Shown in pieces: positions 1-9,305 of a DNA stretch of 64,000 nt; position 1 is the first letter of the stretch; every line of letters begins with the position of its first letter. The notes below the pieces were generated by a model. The model had not been told where the DNA came from. It saw nothing but the letters and a program-made list of their open reading frames with translations, and did not search any database. Position numbers and translations under genes: made by a program. Source of the DNA: CAVZVZ01 sp963778895 (GTDB taxonomy: Bacteria > Actinomycetota > Acidimicrobiia > Acidimicrobiales > Acidimicrobilacustridaceae); NCBI GenBank assembly GCA_963778895.1, contig CAVZVZ010000001.1:412568-476567 (forward strand), given 5' to 3'.

Positions 1-2142
1 GTCGCCGAGCTCGAAGTCGAAGCGCATGGTCGACACGCGATCGGTGCCCGTCAACGTGTTGCACGAGATGATGTTCACGTGATGGTCGGCCAACACCGAG
101 CTCACATCGCGCAGTAGTCGCGATCGATCGAGGCCTTTGACTTCGATCGAGGCGATGAAGGTCGCGGTGCTGTCGTTGTCCCATTCGACGTCGATGAGCC
201 GATCGGCTTGACCGGTCATGAGCGACAGAGCGTTGGCACAGTCGGCTCGGTGCACCGACACCCCGCGGCCGCGGGTGACGAAACCCATGATCTCGTCGCC
301 GGGCACGGGCGTACAGCACCGCGAGAGACGGACCATCACATCGTCGAGGCCCTCGACGTGAACGCCATGGTTCAGCGGTTGCCGTAGCCGCGAACGCGAT
401 TGCCGGGGCTTACGCGCGGTAACCGGCAACTGTTCCTCGCGGCCGGGGTCGACGTCCTCGAGCACCTTGCGCACGCGCTCGGCCACCGACTTGGCCGACA
501 CGTGGTTCTCGCCCACGGCCGCCTTCAAGGCGTTGAGGTCGGCGTAGTTGAGCATCGCCGCGACCTCGTCGAGCACCTTCGACTGCTGGATCTTCTGGAC
601 CGGCAGGCCCTCACGCCTCAGGGCCCGGACGAGGTCCTCGGAGCCCATCCCGATGGCGTCCTCGCGCCGTTCACGCGAGTACCACTGACGAATCTTGTTC
701 GAGGCGCGATGCGTCGCGACGAAGTCGAGCCAGTCGCGCGACGGCGCGGCACCCTCGACCTTCGAGGTGAAGATCTCGATGGTGTCGCCGGACTGCAGCT
801 CGGAATCGAGCGGCACGAGGCGACCGTTGATGCGCGACCCGATGCACGCGTGGCCGACTTCGGTGTGGATCGAGTACGCGAAGTCGATGGGCGTGGCGCC
901 CTTGGGCAGCGTGATCACCTTGCCCTTGGGTGTGAAGACGAAGACCTCGTCTTGATCGAGATCGATCTTCAGCTTGGCCATGAAGTCGTCAGGGTCTTCG
1001 GTTTCCTCCTGCCAGTCGACGATGCGATTGAGCCACTCGAGGTCGGCCGTCGAGCCGTGGTTGTCCTTGTAGTTCCAATGCGCCGCCACACCGAACTCGG
1101 CCCGGCCGTGCATCTCGCGCGTGCGGATCTGCACTTCGAGCGGCTTGCCCTGCGGACCGACGACCGTCGTGTGCAGCGACTGGTACAGGTTGAACTTGGG
1201 CATCGCGATGTAGTCCTTGAAGCGGCCCTGCACCGGCTTCCAGGTCGCGTGGATCGAACCGAGCGCGGCGTAACAGTCCTTGACCGTCTCGACCGTGACA
1301 CGGATACCGACCAGGTCGAAGATGTCGTCGAACTCGCGGCCCTTCACGACCATCTTCTCGTAGATGCTCCAGTAGTGCTTCGGGCGGCCGCGCACCTCGG
1401 CGTCGATCCGCAGCTCCTTCAGCCGATGCCGAACCTCTTCGATCACCTGGGTGAGATAGATGTCGCGCTCGGGCGTGCGCGTACCGACCATGTGGTCGAT
1501 CTCGGCATACCGCTTCGGGTGCAGGGCCGAGAAGCACAGGTCTTCGAGCTGTTGCTTCATGTCCTGCATGCCGAGCCGGTGCGCGAGCGGTGCGTAGATG
1601 TCGATCGTTTCCTGCGCGGTGCGCTCCTGCTTCCACGCCGGCATGGCGGCGATGGTGCGCATGTTGTGCAAACGATCGGCCAGCTTGATGATCAGGACGC
1701 GAAGGTCCTTGGCCATGGCCACGAGCATCTTGCGCATCGTGGCGGCCTGCTGGGCCTCCTTGGAGTCGAACTTGATGCGATCGAGCTTGGTGACACCGTC
1801 GACGATCATCGCCACCTCGGCACCGAACTCGCGGTCGACGTCGGCGAGGGTCACACCCGTGTCCTCGACGGCGTCGTGCAACAACGCGGCGGCGATGGTG
1901 ATGTCATCGAGCCCGAGCTCGGCCACGATCTTGGCCACGGCAACCGGGTGGGTGATGTACGGCTCGCCGGACTTGCGCACCTGGCCGCGGTGGGCAGCGG
2001 AGGCGACCTCGTAGGCCTGGGAGATGAGCGTGGGCGCCGACTTCGGATGACGGTCTCGATACGCCGCAACCAGGGGTGCGACCTCCTCGAGCGGGGGCGC
2101 GGCGTGCCGACGCCACGGGAGCACCCGGTCGACCGTCGCCAC
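1..2142 (-). CDS. relA: Bifunctional (p)ppGpp synthetase/hydrolase, RelA/SpoT family (3' end outside window)
   Basis: Makes and degrades the stringent-response alarmone (p)ppGpp in the cytoplasm. The frame is open from a GTG at 2142 to the window edge, 714 codons without a shift. In order I read: an HD hydrolase domain with HRGQ near residue 51 and HDAVEDT near 89-95; the synthetase domain with YQSLHTTVVG and EVQIRT; a TGS domain starting VFVFTPKGK; and a C-terminal ACT domain ending in TMRFDFELGD at the edge. Actinobacterial Rel proteins are about 720-790 residues, so only a short tail is missing. A purine-rich GGAAGGGG lies just upstream of the GTG. It is the last visible gene of the ruvC-to-relA run, 30 nt after apt. 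Both catalytic halves keep their motifs, so a dual-function enzyme is expected. Confidence 0.95.
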   Translation of the reverse strand, partial: MATVDRVLPWRRHAAPPLEEVAPLVAAYRDRHPKSAPTLISQAYEVASAAHRGQVRKSGEPYITHPVAVAKIVAELGLDDITIAAALLHDAVEDTGVTLADVDREFGAEVAMIVDGVTKLDRIKFDSKEAQQAATMRKMLVAMAKDLRVLIIKLADRLHNMRTIAAMPAWKQERTAQETIDIYAPLAHRLGMQDMKQQLEDLCFSALHPKRYAEIDHMVGTRTPERDIYLTQVIEEVRHRLKELRIDAEVRGRPKHYWSIYEKMVVKGREFDDIFDLVGIRVTVETVKDCYAALGSIHATWKPVQGRFKDYIAMPKFNLYQSLHTTVVGPQGKPLEVQIRTREMHGRAEFGVAAHWNYKDNHGSTADLEWLNRIVDWQEETEDPDDFMAKLKIDLDQDEVFVFTPKGKVITLPKGATPIDFAYSIHTEVGHACIGSRINGRLVPLDSELQSGDTIEIFTSKVEGAAPSRDWLDFVATHRASNKIRQWYSRERREDAIGMGSEDLVRALRREGLPVQKIQQSKVLDEVAAMLNYADLNALKAAVGENHVSAKSVAERVRKVLEDVDPGREEQLPVTARKPRQSRSRLRQPLNHGVHVEGLDDVMVRLSRCCTPVPGDEIMGFVTRGRGVSVHRADCANALSLMTGQADRLIDVEWDNDSTATFIASIEVKGLDRSRLLRDVSSVLADHHVNIISCNTLTGTDRVSTMRFDFELGD

Positions 2143-2172
2143 TGCCCTAACCCCTTCCGTCTCGTACTTCGC

Positions 2173-2703
2173 TCATTCGAACGTCAACAAGGACAGGACG
2201 TCGAACCCTTCCAGCTTGGCCCGCCCGTCGAGGAAGCCCAACTCCAACAGGAACCCGAACCCGGCCACCCGGCCACCGAGGCGCTCCACGAGGCGCCCGG
2301 CGGCCGAGGCGGTACCGCCTGTCGCCAGCACGTCGTCGACTATCAGAACGTTCTCGCCCGGCTGCACCCCGTCACGATGGATCTCGAGCAGATCGGTGCC
2401 GTACTCGAGCACGTACTCCTCCTGCTCGATCTCCCACGGCAGCTTGCCCGCCTTGCGGATGGGCACCAGCCCGGCTCCGAACCGATAGGCCACGGGTGCC
2501 GCGAGCAGGAAACCCCTCGCCTCGACGCCGAGGACCCGGTCGATCGGTGCCGTCGCGAAGTGCGTGGCGATGGCGTCGATCGTGTAGCGGAAGGCCTCGA
2601 CGTCGTTCAGCAACGGCGTGATGTCCTTGAATCCGACACCGGGTCGCGGCCAGTCCGGGATCTCGCGAATCAGTTCCTTCAGGAACGCCGCGTCCTCGGG
2701 CAT
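2173..2703 (-). CDS. apt: Adenine phosphoribosyltransferase
   Basis: Converts adenine and PRPP to AMP plus pyrophosphate (purine salvage, cytoplasmic). The 176-residue product matches the family length. It shows the PRPP-binding loop VLIVDDVLATGGT near residues 118-130 and the N-terminal family signature DWPRPGVGFKDITPLL. It sits 30 nt upstream of relA and 63 nt downstream of secF on the same strand; the secDF-apt-rel order is a familiar actinobacterial arrangement. No frame problem. Confidence 0.95.
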   Translation of the reverse strand: MPEDAAFLKELIREIPDWPRPGVGFKDITPLLNDVEAFRYTIDAIATHFATAPIDRVLGVEARGFLLAAPVAYRFGAGLVPIRKAGKLPWEIEQEEYVLEYGTDLLEIHRDGVQPGENVLIVDDVLATGGTASAAGRLVERLGGRVAGFGFLLELGFLDGRAKLEGFDVLSLLTFE

Positions 2704-2766
2704 CTCTCCATGCTACGGGGACGGCAGGGAGGCGATGGGGACGGCGAGGCCGGCCCATGTCGGTCG

Positions 2767-3876
2767 CTAGCGGCGTTTGCCCTTGGTCTTCTTGCGCGGC
2801 CGGGGCGGGATCGCCGTCGTCATCGGCGTGCCGGCCGGGACGGGAGTGCCCTCCGTCGACGGCGTGGACCCGGCGGGGATGCCGTCGCTCGATCGAGACG
2901 GGATGACGGTCGCCGAGACCGAGCCGCTGGCGCGAGCCGCCTCGACTCGTTCACGGATCGAGCGGTAGCGGGCTTCGCGCTCGCGCAACCACGTCGCGAT
3001 CGGCGCGGCGACGAAGATCGACGAGTACGCGCCGCTGAGCATGCCGACGAACAATGCCAGACCGAACTCTTCCAAGGTCACGGCGCCGAACAACCCGGCG
3101 CCCACCAGCAGGATCGACAGCACTGGGAGGATCGCGACCACGGTCGTGTTGATCGATCGCAACAGCACCTGGTTCATGGACAGACTCACCATGTCGGTGT
3201 AGGTCATCCGGTTGCTGAGGCCGACCCGTCCTTCGTTCTCCTTGACCTTGTCGAACACGACAATGGTGTCGTAGATCGAGTAGCCGAGGATCGTGAGGAA
3301 GGCGATGACGGTGCCGGGCGTGACTTCGAACTGGAAGACGGAGTACACGCCCACGCTGATGATGACGTCGTGCACCATGGCGATGATCGTCGCCACGGCC
3401 ATCTGCCACTCGAGCCGGATCGACAAGTAGATCAACATCACGGCGAGGAAGATCACGAGCGCGCGCTCCGCGGACCTCGTGATCGCGTCACCCCACGACG
3501 GGCCGACGGTGCTCACGTTGACGTCGCCTGTATCGACCCCTGCGAGGTCGGCGAGCTTCTGGCGAACCTGGTCCTGGGTGCCGGAATCGTTGGTGCCGAC
3601 TTGCACTCGCAAGGTGTCGGTGCCGACGATCTGGATCTTGGCTTGGCCCTCGCCGATCCCGGCGAGCGCGGTACGCGCTTCGTTGATCGACACCGACGGT
3701 GCCGAGACCTCCCACGAAGTCCCACCTTCGAAGTCGATACCCAGGTTCAGGCCGCGGGTGAACAGCGAAAGAAGGCTGATCACGACGAGCACGGCCGAAA
3801 GGATCAGCCCGCGCTTCCACCATTTGCCGAAGTCGATGGCGTTCTCGCCGCGAGCGGCCCGTCGGATGGCGATCAT
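2767..3876 (-). CDS. secF: Protein translocase subunit SecF
   Basis: Inner-membrane partner of SecD that uses the proton-motive force to help SecYEG-driven export. The 369-residue product begins MIAIRRAARGEN at an ATG (3874-3876) that overlaps the secD stop as ATGA. An open frame extends further upstream but only as antisense-like sequence inside secD. Seen: TM1 near residues 24-42, the periplasmic signature GIDFEGGTSWEV, then the five-helix C-terminal bundle with YSIYDTIVVFDKVKEN. The tail is Ser/Thr/Pro-rich and ends in a basic RKKTKGKRR stretch, as in other actinobacterial SecF proteins. Confidence 0.95.
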   Translation of the reverse strand: MIAIRRAARGENAIDFGKWWKRGLILSAVLVVISLLSLFTRGLNLGIDFEGGTSWEVSAPSVSINEARTALAGIGEGQAKIQIVGTDTLRVQVGTNDSGTQDQVRQKLADLAGVDTGDVNVSTVGPSWGDAITRSAERALVIFLAVMLIYLSIRLEWQMAVATIIAMVHDVIISVGVYSVFQFEVTPGTVIAFLTILGYSIYDTIVVFDKVKENEGRVGLSNRMTYTDMVSLSMNQVLLRSINTTVVAILPVLSILLVGAGLFGAVTLEEFGLALFVGMLSGAYSSIFVAAPIATWLREREARYRSIRERVEAARASGSVSATVIPSRSSDGIPAGSTPSTEGTPVPAGTPMTTAIPPRPRKKTKGKRR

Positions 3877-5618
3877 GACGCCACCGTCTCTTTCTCGCGG
3901 GCGGGCGGCGTGGACGGCGGCTCGTCGGAGGTCGGACCCTCGGGCAGACCGAAGCGCTTGGGATGCCGCAAAGCCATGTCGGACTGCGTGGCCATGCGCA
4001 CCGCGGGGCGCATGAAGAAGTACGAGGCGATCAGGTCGAGCGCCGTCGACAAGCCCAGGAAGAGGGCGAAGCCTCGAACGGGGCCGATGGTCAGCCACCA
4101 CAGCAGGCCGGCGCCGATGAGGGAAGCCGAGTCGGCGGCCACGATGGTGCGGAACGAGGTGACGAACGCCTTGTCGGTCGCCGATCGGATGGTGCGCCCG
4201 TTGCGGACGTCTTCCTTCAAATGCTCGTAGTAGACGACGTTGGAGTCGACCGACACACCGATCGAGACGATGAGTCCGGTGACACCAGCCAGCGTGAGCG
4301 CCAGACCCTGACTCTGACCGAGCCAGCTGATGATCGTCCACAACAACGCCATCTCGACGGTGAGCTTGGCGATCGCGAGCACGCCGAGGATTCGATAGAA
4401 GAAGATCATGTAGGCGGCGACGAGGATGAAGCCGACCAGCCCAGCCCAGAGCCCAGCGTGCAGTGCGTCGCGACCGAGCGAGGCCGACACGATCTCCGCC
4501 TGCTGTTGCTCCAGCGCGACCGGCAAGGCGCCGTATTTCAACACGGTCGACAGATCGTGGGCCGTGCTCTCGGTGAAGTTACCGGAGATCTGGATCTGGT
4601 CGCGCTGGAACGTGGCCTCGTTGATGCTCGGGGCAGAGATGACTCGGGCGTCGAGGACGATGGCCAGCTGCCCGGTCGGACAGGTGGATGCCTTGGAGTT
4701 GCACTGACCCGCCGCGGCATTGAACTTGTCGATGCCGTCGGCGCCTTCTTTGAACACCGGGTTGACGACCCATTGTCCGGAAGGGATCGCAGACCGAGCC
4801 GTTTCGAGCGAGTCACCGGTGAGCAATGTCGGCCCCAGTGTGTAGATCGCCTGCAACTCGTGGGTCTTGGGGTCGCACTCCGGCAACACGACGGTCTGGT
4901 CGGCCTGGTTGCTCTGCTCGGGCACACCGGTGGTGCAGACGTCGGCGGGAAGTGTCGGCGCCTGAGCCTGCTGCTGCTGGAGCGCAGCCGCGGCGGCCGC
5001 CGACGGATCGGCCGCGGTCGCCGCGGTGGGATCGGCCGCGGTCGTGTCGGGCGGCGAAGTCGAGTCGGTCACCGTGTCGGGCGTCTGGATGCCGGCGGCC
5101 TGCTCGCCTTCGGACAGCCCGAGGCCGACCTCTGACGAGGAGGTCGAGCTGTCACCGGAGCTGTTGGCATCCGGGGCAGCGGTGGTGTCGGTGCTGCCGG
5201 TCGGCGCGGTCGTATCGGTCGAGTCGGTCGGTGTGGTGTCGGTGGGAACCTGATCGGCCGAGGTGGTCGGCGCCGACACCGCGAGCACGGGCCGGAACTG
5301 CAGCACCGCGGTCTGGCCGACGAGCTCGAGCGCACGATCCTTGTCCTTCACACCCGGGATCTGCACGATGATCGTGTTGCCCTGGGTGGTGATCTCGGGT
5401 TCGGCGATACCGAGAGCGTTGACGCGCTGGTCGATGATCGCCTTGGCCTGGTTCAGAGTGTCCGAATCGGTCTCGCCGGTGGGCTTGAGGACGACGGACA
5501 CACCACCCTGCAGGTCGAGGCCGAGGAACGGCTTGTTCCCCACCGCGAGCGTCCACGACAAGGCGATCACCGCGATGCCGACGATGATGATGAGCGACCA
5601 GACGGGGCGACGACGCAT
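3873..5618 (-). CDS. secD: Protein translocase subunit SecD
   Basis: Membrane component of the SecDF-YajC complex acting late in protein export. 581 residues: TM1 at about 7-26, the conserved DLQGGVSVVLKP segment near 35-46, a long periplasmic region, then a five-helix bundle from about residue 385. Between roughly residues 115 and 215 there is a low-complexity insertion rich in Thr, Ser, Asp, Ala and Gln that is absent from the conserved core; actinobacterial SecD proteins often carry such linkers. Its stop overlaps the secF start by four bases, and yajC ends 3 nt upstream, so secD and secF are probably translationally coupled. Confidence 0.94.
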   Translation of the reverse strand: MRRRPVWSLIIIVGIAVIALSWTLAVGNKPFLGLDLQGGVSVVLKPTGETDSDTLNQAKAIIDQRVNALGIAEPEITTQGNTIIVQIPGVKDKDRALELVGQTAVLQFRPVLAVSAPTTSADQVPTDTTPTDSTDTTAPTGSTDTTAAPDANSSGDSSTSSSEVGLGLSEGEQAAGIQTPDTVTDSTSPPDTTAADPTAATAADPSAAAAAALQQQQAQAPTLPADVCTTGVPEQSNQADQTVVLPECDPKTHELQAIYTLGPTLLTGDSLETARSAIPSGQWVVNPVFKEGADGIDKFNAAAGQCNSKASTCPTGQLAIVLDARVISAPSINEATFQRDQIQISGNFTESTAHDLSTVLKYGALPVALEQQQAEIVSASLGRDALHAGLWAGLVGFILVAAYMIFFYRILGVLAIAKLTVEMALLWTIISWLGQSQGLALTLAGVTGLIVSIGVSVDSNVVYYEHLKEDVRNGRTIRSATDKAFVTSFRTIVAADSASLIGAGLLWWLTIGPVRGFALFLGLSTALDLIASYFFMRPAVRMATQSDMALRHPKRFGLPEGPTSDEPPSTPPAREKETVAS

Positions 5619-5621
5619 GGG

Positions 5622-5999
5622 TCAGGCCCCCGCGATGTCGGGACGCTCAGGGCCACCCGGCGTGTCGTTCAGATCGTCGCCGAGGTCGTCGCCTGCGGTC
5701 AGCTCGTCGGCCGTGAGGTCCACGACGCCGGCGGCGTCGATGACCGGCGCGGGCGGGGCGGCGATGGTGGCGATGGCCCGCTTGGCCAGCTTGAGCTCGA
5801 GCCCCGGTGCGACCTCGAGCTGCACGACATCGCCCTCGATGGAGCGGATGGTGCCGTACACGCCGGACGAGGTCACGACCTCGTCACCCGGAGCGAGTTG
5901 GGTCATGAGCATTTGGTGGCGGCGGAGTTCGCGCTTGCGGGGAACGATCAGCAGGAACCAGGCCGCCACGAAGAAGAGGAGGATGATGAGTATGCCCAT
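5622..5999 (-). CDS. yajC: Preprotein translocase subunit YajC
   Basis: Small single-span membrane protein of the SecDF-YajC complex. The 125-residue product has a hydrophobic N-terminal helix (residues 2-20) followed by RKRELRRHQ and the YajC core, seen as APGDEVVTSSGVYGTI and the EVAPGLELKLAKRAIA strand. The last 45 residues are acidic and Pro/Gly-rich and lie outside the conserved domain. It lies 3 nt before secD and 71 nt after tgt. Confidence 0.93.
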   Translation of the reverse strand: MGILIILLFFVAAWFLLIVPRKRELRRHQMLMTQLAPGDEVVTSSGVYGTIRSIEGDVVQLEVAPGLELKLAKRAIATIAAPPAPVIDAAGVVDLTADELTAGDDLGDDLNDTPGGPERPDIAGA

Positions 6000-6017
6000 G
6001 CGAAGTTTTGGCTCGAC

Positions 6018-6036
6018 GAGGCGGTGGGACCGCCTC
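6018..6036 (-). other. 7-bp hairpin in the tgt-yajC gap
   Basis: GAGGCGG and CCGCCTC form a perfect 7-bp stem around a 5-nt loop in the 71-nt gap between the tgt stop and the yajC start. No U-tract follows on the transcribed strand, so it is not a canonical terminator; an attenuator or RNA-stability element is possible. Confidence 0.35.
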
Positions 6037-6070
6037 TCAGAGCGGAGAGCAGGCTAGCCGCACGCCCGGA

Positions 6071-7195
6071 TCAATCCCAGGCAGCCGCTACTCGGGCTCG
6101 GAGCCCGGCCAGGTCGTCGGCGACCACCGCCTCCCGGGCCCGGCCCATCAGGGCCAGGAGCCACCGCACGTTGTGGAGGGTGAGCAGCCGGGCCGCGGTC
6201 GGCTCCTGGACCCGCAGCAGGTGGCGCAAGTAGCCCCGGGACCAGCGGCCGCACACGGGGCAGTCACAGGTGGGGTCGAGGGGCCGGTCGTCCCGGGCGA
6301 AGATCGCGTTGCGCAGGTTCAGCCGGCCGGCGTCGGTCAAGATCGTTCCGTGCCGTGCCAATCGCGTCGGGAGCACGCAGTCGAACATGTCGACCCCGAG
6401 CGCGACGGCCTCGAGCAGTCCCACCGGATCGCCCACTCCCATGAGATAGCGCGGCAGGTGCTCGGGCAGCTCTGAAGTGGTGGCGTCGAGGGCTTCGAGC
6501 ATGTCGCCCCGGGCCTCACCCACCGACAACCCTCCGATGCCGTAGCCGTCGAAGCCGAGCTCGACCGTGCGCTGCGCGCTCTCCTTGCGCAACACGGGAT
6601 CGACCCCGCCCTGCACGATCCCGAACAGTGCTTGGGACGAGCCGTTGTCTCGTGCGGGCTGCATGGCGCGACGCGCCCGTGCCGCCCACAACGCCGTTCG
6701 ATCGACGGCGTCGCGCACCACGTCATGAGGTGAGGGCAGGGGTGGACATACGTCGAGCACCATTTGGATGTCGGCACCGAGCTGCAGTTGGTATTCGACC
6801 GCGAGCTCCGGAGTGAGGTGGAGGGTGCTGCCGTCGTAGGTCGATTTGAAGGTCGCGCCCTCGTCGTCGACCTTCGGCTCGAGCGAGAAAACCTGGAAGC
6901 CCCCCGAGTCGGTGAGTACGTGACCCGACCAGGCCATGAAGTCGTGCAAGCCACCGAGATCGGCCACGACGTCGGTGCCCGGTCGCAGCATCAGGTGGTA
7001 GGTGTTCGCCAACATCACCTCGACACCGAGTTCCTCCAAGTCCAACGACGAGAGCGCCCGCACCGTGGCGCGAGTTCCGACCGGCATGAAACAGGGCGTG
7101 CGGAACGAGCCGCGCGCGGTGTGCACGCGGCCGCTGCGAGCCCGACCAGCAGTGCTTTCGGCAACGAAGGAGACGACGGACGTGGGCTCGCTCAC
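6071..7195 (-). CDS. tgt: Queuine tRNA-ribosyltransferase (tRNA-guanine transglycosylase)
   Basis: Exchanges guanine-34 of GUN-anticodon tRNAs for a queuine precursor. 374 residues from a GTG at 7193-7195 that overlaps the queA stop as GTGA; the longer open frame upstream is only queA in another frame. Family residues seen: LTDSGGFQVFSL with the substrate-binding Asp, GVDMFDCVLPTRLARHG with the nucleophilic Asp, and a zinc site CDCPVCGRWSRGYLRHL followed by a His in LLTLHN. Coupling to queA places both queuosine steps in one transcript. Confidence 0.95.
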   Translation of the reverse strand: MSEPTSVVSFVAESTAGRARSGRVHTARGSFRTPCFMPVGTRATVRALSSLDLEELGVEVMLANTYHLMLRPGTDVVADLGGLHDFMAWSGHVLTDSGGFQVFSLEPKVDDEGATFKSTYDGSTLHLTPELAVEYQLQLGADIQMVLDVCPPLPSPHDVVRDAVDRTALWAARARRAMQPARDNGSSQALFGIVQGGVDPVLRKESAQRTVELGFDGYGIGGLSVGEARGDMLEALDATTSELPEHLPRYLMGVGDPVGLLEAVALGVDMFDCVLPTRLARHGTILTDAGRLNLRNAIFARDDRPLDPTCDCPVCGRWSRGYLRHLLRVQEPTAARLLTLHNVRWLLALMGRAREAVVADDLAGLRARVAAAWD

Positions 7196-8223
7196 GATGC
7201 TGACCACAGGTCGCGCCGTGTGAGCAGCATGGCGTCGCCCAGCGAGAGGAACCGGTAGTCCTCGGCCAGGGCTTCGGCGTAGAGGTCGCGCCAGCGCGGT
7301 CCGACGAACGCTTCGATGAGCACGAGCAGCGACGAGCGCGGCAGATGAAAGTTGGTCAGCAGATGATCGACGACCTGAAACCGGTAGTCGCCGTGGATGA
7401 ACAGCTCGGTGCGACCTTCGAGCGCGCCGGTGGCCGCCGCGCTCTCGAGCGCTCGCACGACGGTGGTACCGATGGCGAAGACTCGCGTAGCGGCGCGGCA
7501 CGCGTCCCAGGTTTCGGTCGGCACTCGGTAGCGCTCGCCGTGCATGACGTGGTCCTCGACCTTGTCGCTCTGCATGGGACGGAACGTGTCGAGACCGACG
7601 GCCAAGTCGACGAACCGCACCTCGGCGCCGCGAGTGCGGCAGCGCTCGATCAGGTCGAGGGTCAGGTGCAGGCCGGCGGTGGGTGCCGCGGCCGAGGCGG
7701 GCTGGTCGGCGAAGACGGTCTGGTAACGCGCGGGCTCGCGCAACGGGGCGGTGATGTACGGCGGCAGCGGCATCTCGCCGTGGGCCTCGAGGGCCACGAG
7801 CTCGTCTCCGTCGGTGTGCAGCCGCACGACACGGCGGTCCGCTCCCGGATCGTCGAGGACCTCGACGGCGAACCTGTCGGACGTCGCCGGCGACGACGGG
7901 CCGAGCATGGTTCCCGCCGCGACGCGACGGCTGCCGCGCACCAGGGCTTCCCACGCGCCGTCGGGCCGTCGTTCGAGCAACAGCACCTCGACCGCGCCAC
8001 CCGACGGCTTCTGCAGCTGCAACCGCGCCGGAACGACCCGCGTGTTGTTGGCCACGACCACATCGCCCGGGCCGAGCCGCTCGGGCAGATCGGTCATCGA
8101 GCGGTGGTCAACGGGTCGTGCAGGACCGCGATCGACGAGCAGCCGGGCGTGGTCCCGCTGGTCGGTCGGAACCTGGGCGACGCGGTCGTACGGCAACGAG
8201 TAGTCGAAGTCGGCCACGTCCAC
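7192..8223 (-). CDS. queA: S-adenosylmethionine:tRNA ribosyltransferase-isomerase
   Basis: Transfers and isomerises the ribosyl group of AdoMet onto preQ1-modified tRNA to give epoxyqueuosine. The 343-residue product has the expected length, starting MDVADFDYSLPYDRVAQ. Family signatures include GPGDVVVANNTRVVPARL and SAAAPTAGLHLT, then IHGDYRFQVVDHLLTNFHLPRS near the C-terminus (quoted in two parts: IHGDYRFQ and LTNFHLPRS). It follows ruvB by 23 nt and overlaps tgt by four bases. Confidence 0.95.
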   Translation of the reverse strand: MDVADFDYSLPYDRVAQVPTDQRDHARLLVDRGPARPVDHRSMTDLPERLGPGDVVVANNTRVVPARLQLQKPSGGAVEVLLLERRPDGAWEALVRGSRRVAAGTMLGPSSPATSDRFAVEVLDDPGADRRVVRLHTDGDELVALEAHGEMPLPPYITAPLREPARYQTVFADQPASAAAPTAGLHLTLDLIERCRTRGAEVRFVDLAVGLDTFRPMQSDKVEDHVMHGERYRVPTETWDACRAATRVFAIGTTVVRALESAAATGALEGRTELFIHGDYRFQVVDHLLTNFHLPRSSLLVLIEAFVGPRWRDLYAEALAEDYRFLSLGDAMLLTRRDLWSAS

Positions 8224-8246
8224 GGCGGCCCAGCTTACGAAGCGGC

Positions 8247-9302
8247 TCAGCTGAACAGGTCAGGCGGGTCGTCGGTGGCCATCAGGGGTGCGCCCGCAGG
8301 CGCGACCAAGCCGAGATGGGACCAGGACGCGGGGGTGGCCACCCGCCCGCGCGGGGTGCGCATCAGCAGGCCCTGCTGGATGAGGAAGGGCTCGTACACG
8401 TCCTCGACCGTCTCCTGGGCTTCACCGACGGAGATGGCGACGGTCGACAACCCGACCGGGCCACCGCCGAACCGGTTGCAGATGGCCGACAGGATCGCAC
8501 GGTCGACCTTGTCGAGTCCGAGCTCGTCGACCCCGAACACCGCGAGACCTTCGCGTGCGGTGGCTTCGTCGATGTTGCCGTCGGACCGCACCTCGGCGAA
8601 GTCGCGTACACGACGAAGCAGGCGGTTGGCGATGCGCGGCGTGCCCCGGGCCCGCCGCGAGATCTCGCGCGCGCCGTCGGCATCGAGCGAGACACCGAGA
8701 ATGGTCGCGGCCCGCACGACGATGGCCTCGAGATCGAGCGCGCTGTAGTAGTCGAGACGCGCGACGAGACCGAAACGATCGCGAAGTGGACCGGTGATCA
8801 TCCCCGTGCGAGTCGTCGCGCCGACGAGCGTGAAGCGCGGCAGGTCGAGTCGGATCGACCGGGCGGCCGGGCCCTTGCCGAGAACGATGTCGAGCTGGAA
8901 GTCCTCCATGGCGGGATAGAGCACTTCTTCGACCGCCCGGGACAAGCGGTGGATCTCGTCGATGAACAACACGTCGCCCTCGTCGAGCCGGGTGAGGATC
9001 GCCGCCAGATCACCAGCTCGTTCGAGCGCCGGGCCCGACGTCACCTGTAGGCCGGCGCCGAGCTCGTTGGCCACGATGCCGGCGAGCGTGGTCTTGCCCA
9101 AGCCGGGCGGGCCCGCGAACAACAGATGGTCGACCGACTGACCGCGGCGCCGCGCCGCCTCGAGAATGATCGACAGGTGCTCTTTGAGCTCGTCCTGGCC
9201 GACGAAGTCGTCGAGCCGGCGCGGCCGTAGGCCGTTGTCGTCCTCGAGCTCGACGGTGACGTCGTCCTCGGTCGGTTCGGTCTGCAACAGCTCGTCGCGC
9301 AT
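8247..9302 (-). CDS. ruvB: Holliday junction branch-migration ATPase RuvB
   Basis: Hexameric AAA+ motor that drives branch migration with RuvA. 351 residues: Walker A GPPGLGKTTL near 64-73, Walker B VLFIDEIHRLS near 111-121, sensor region LVGATTRTGM and arginine-finger region GPLRDRFG, then the C-terminal winged-helix domain containing LLRRVRDFAEV. Starts 3 nt after ruvA ends. Intact and of normal length. Confidence 0.96.
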   Translation of the reverse strand: MRDELLQTEPTEDDVTVELEDDNGLRPRRLDDFVGQDELKEHLSIILEAARRRGQSVDHLLFAGPPGLGKTTLAGIVANELGAGLQVTSGPALERAGDLAAILTRLDEGDVLFIDEIHRLSRAVEEVLYPAMEDFQLDIVLGKGPAARSIRLDLPRFTLVGATTRTGMITGPLRDRFGLVARLDYYSALDLEAIVVRAATILGVSLDADGAREISRRARGTPRIANRLLRRVRDFAEVRSDGNIDEATAREGLAVFGVDELGLDKVDRAILSAICNRFGGGPVGLSTVAISVGEAQETVEDVYEPFLIQQGLLMRTPRGRVATPASWSHLGLVAPAGAPLMATDDPPDLFS

Positions 9303-9305
9303 CGG

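Noticed and set aside
400..4230. 1276-codon plus-strand open frame across relA, apt and secF
   Set aside because: It is antisense to three clearly conserved genes, has Arg/Asp/His-rich composition with no domain, and is expected by chance at this G+C content.
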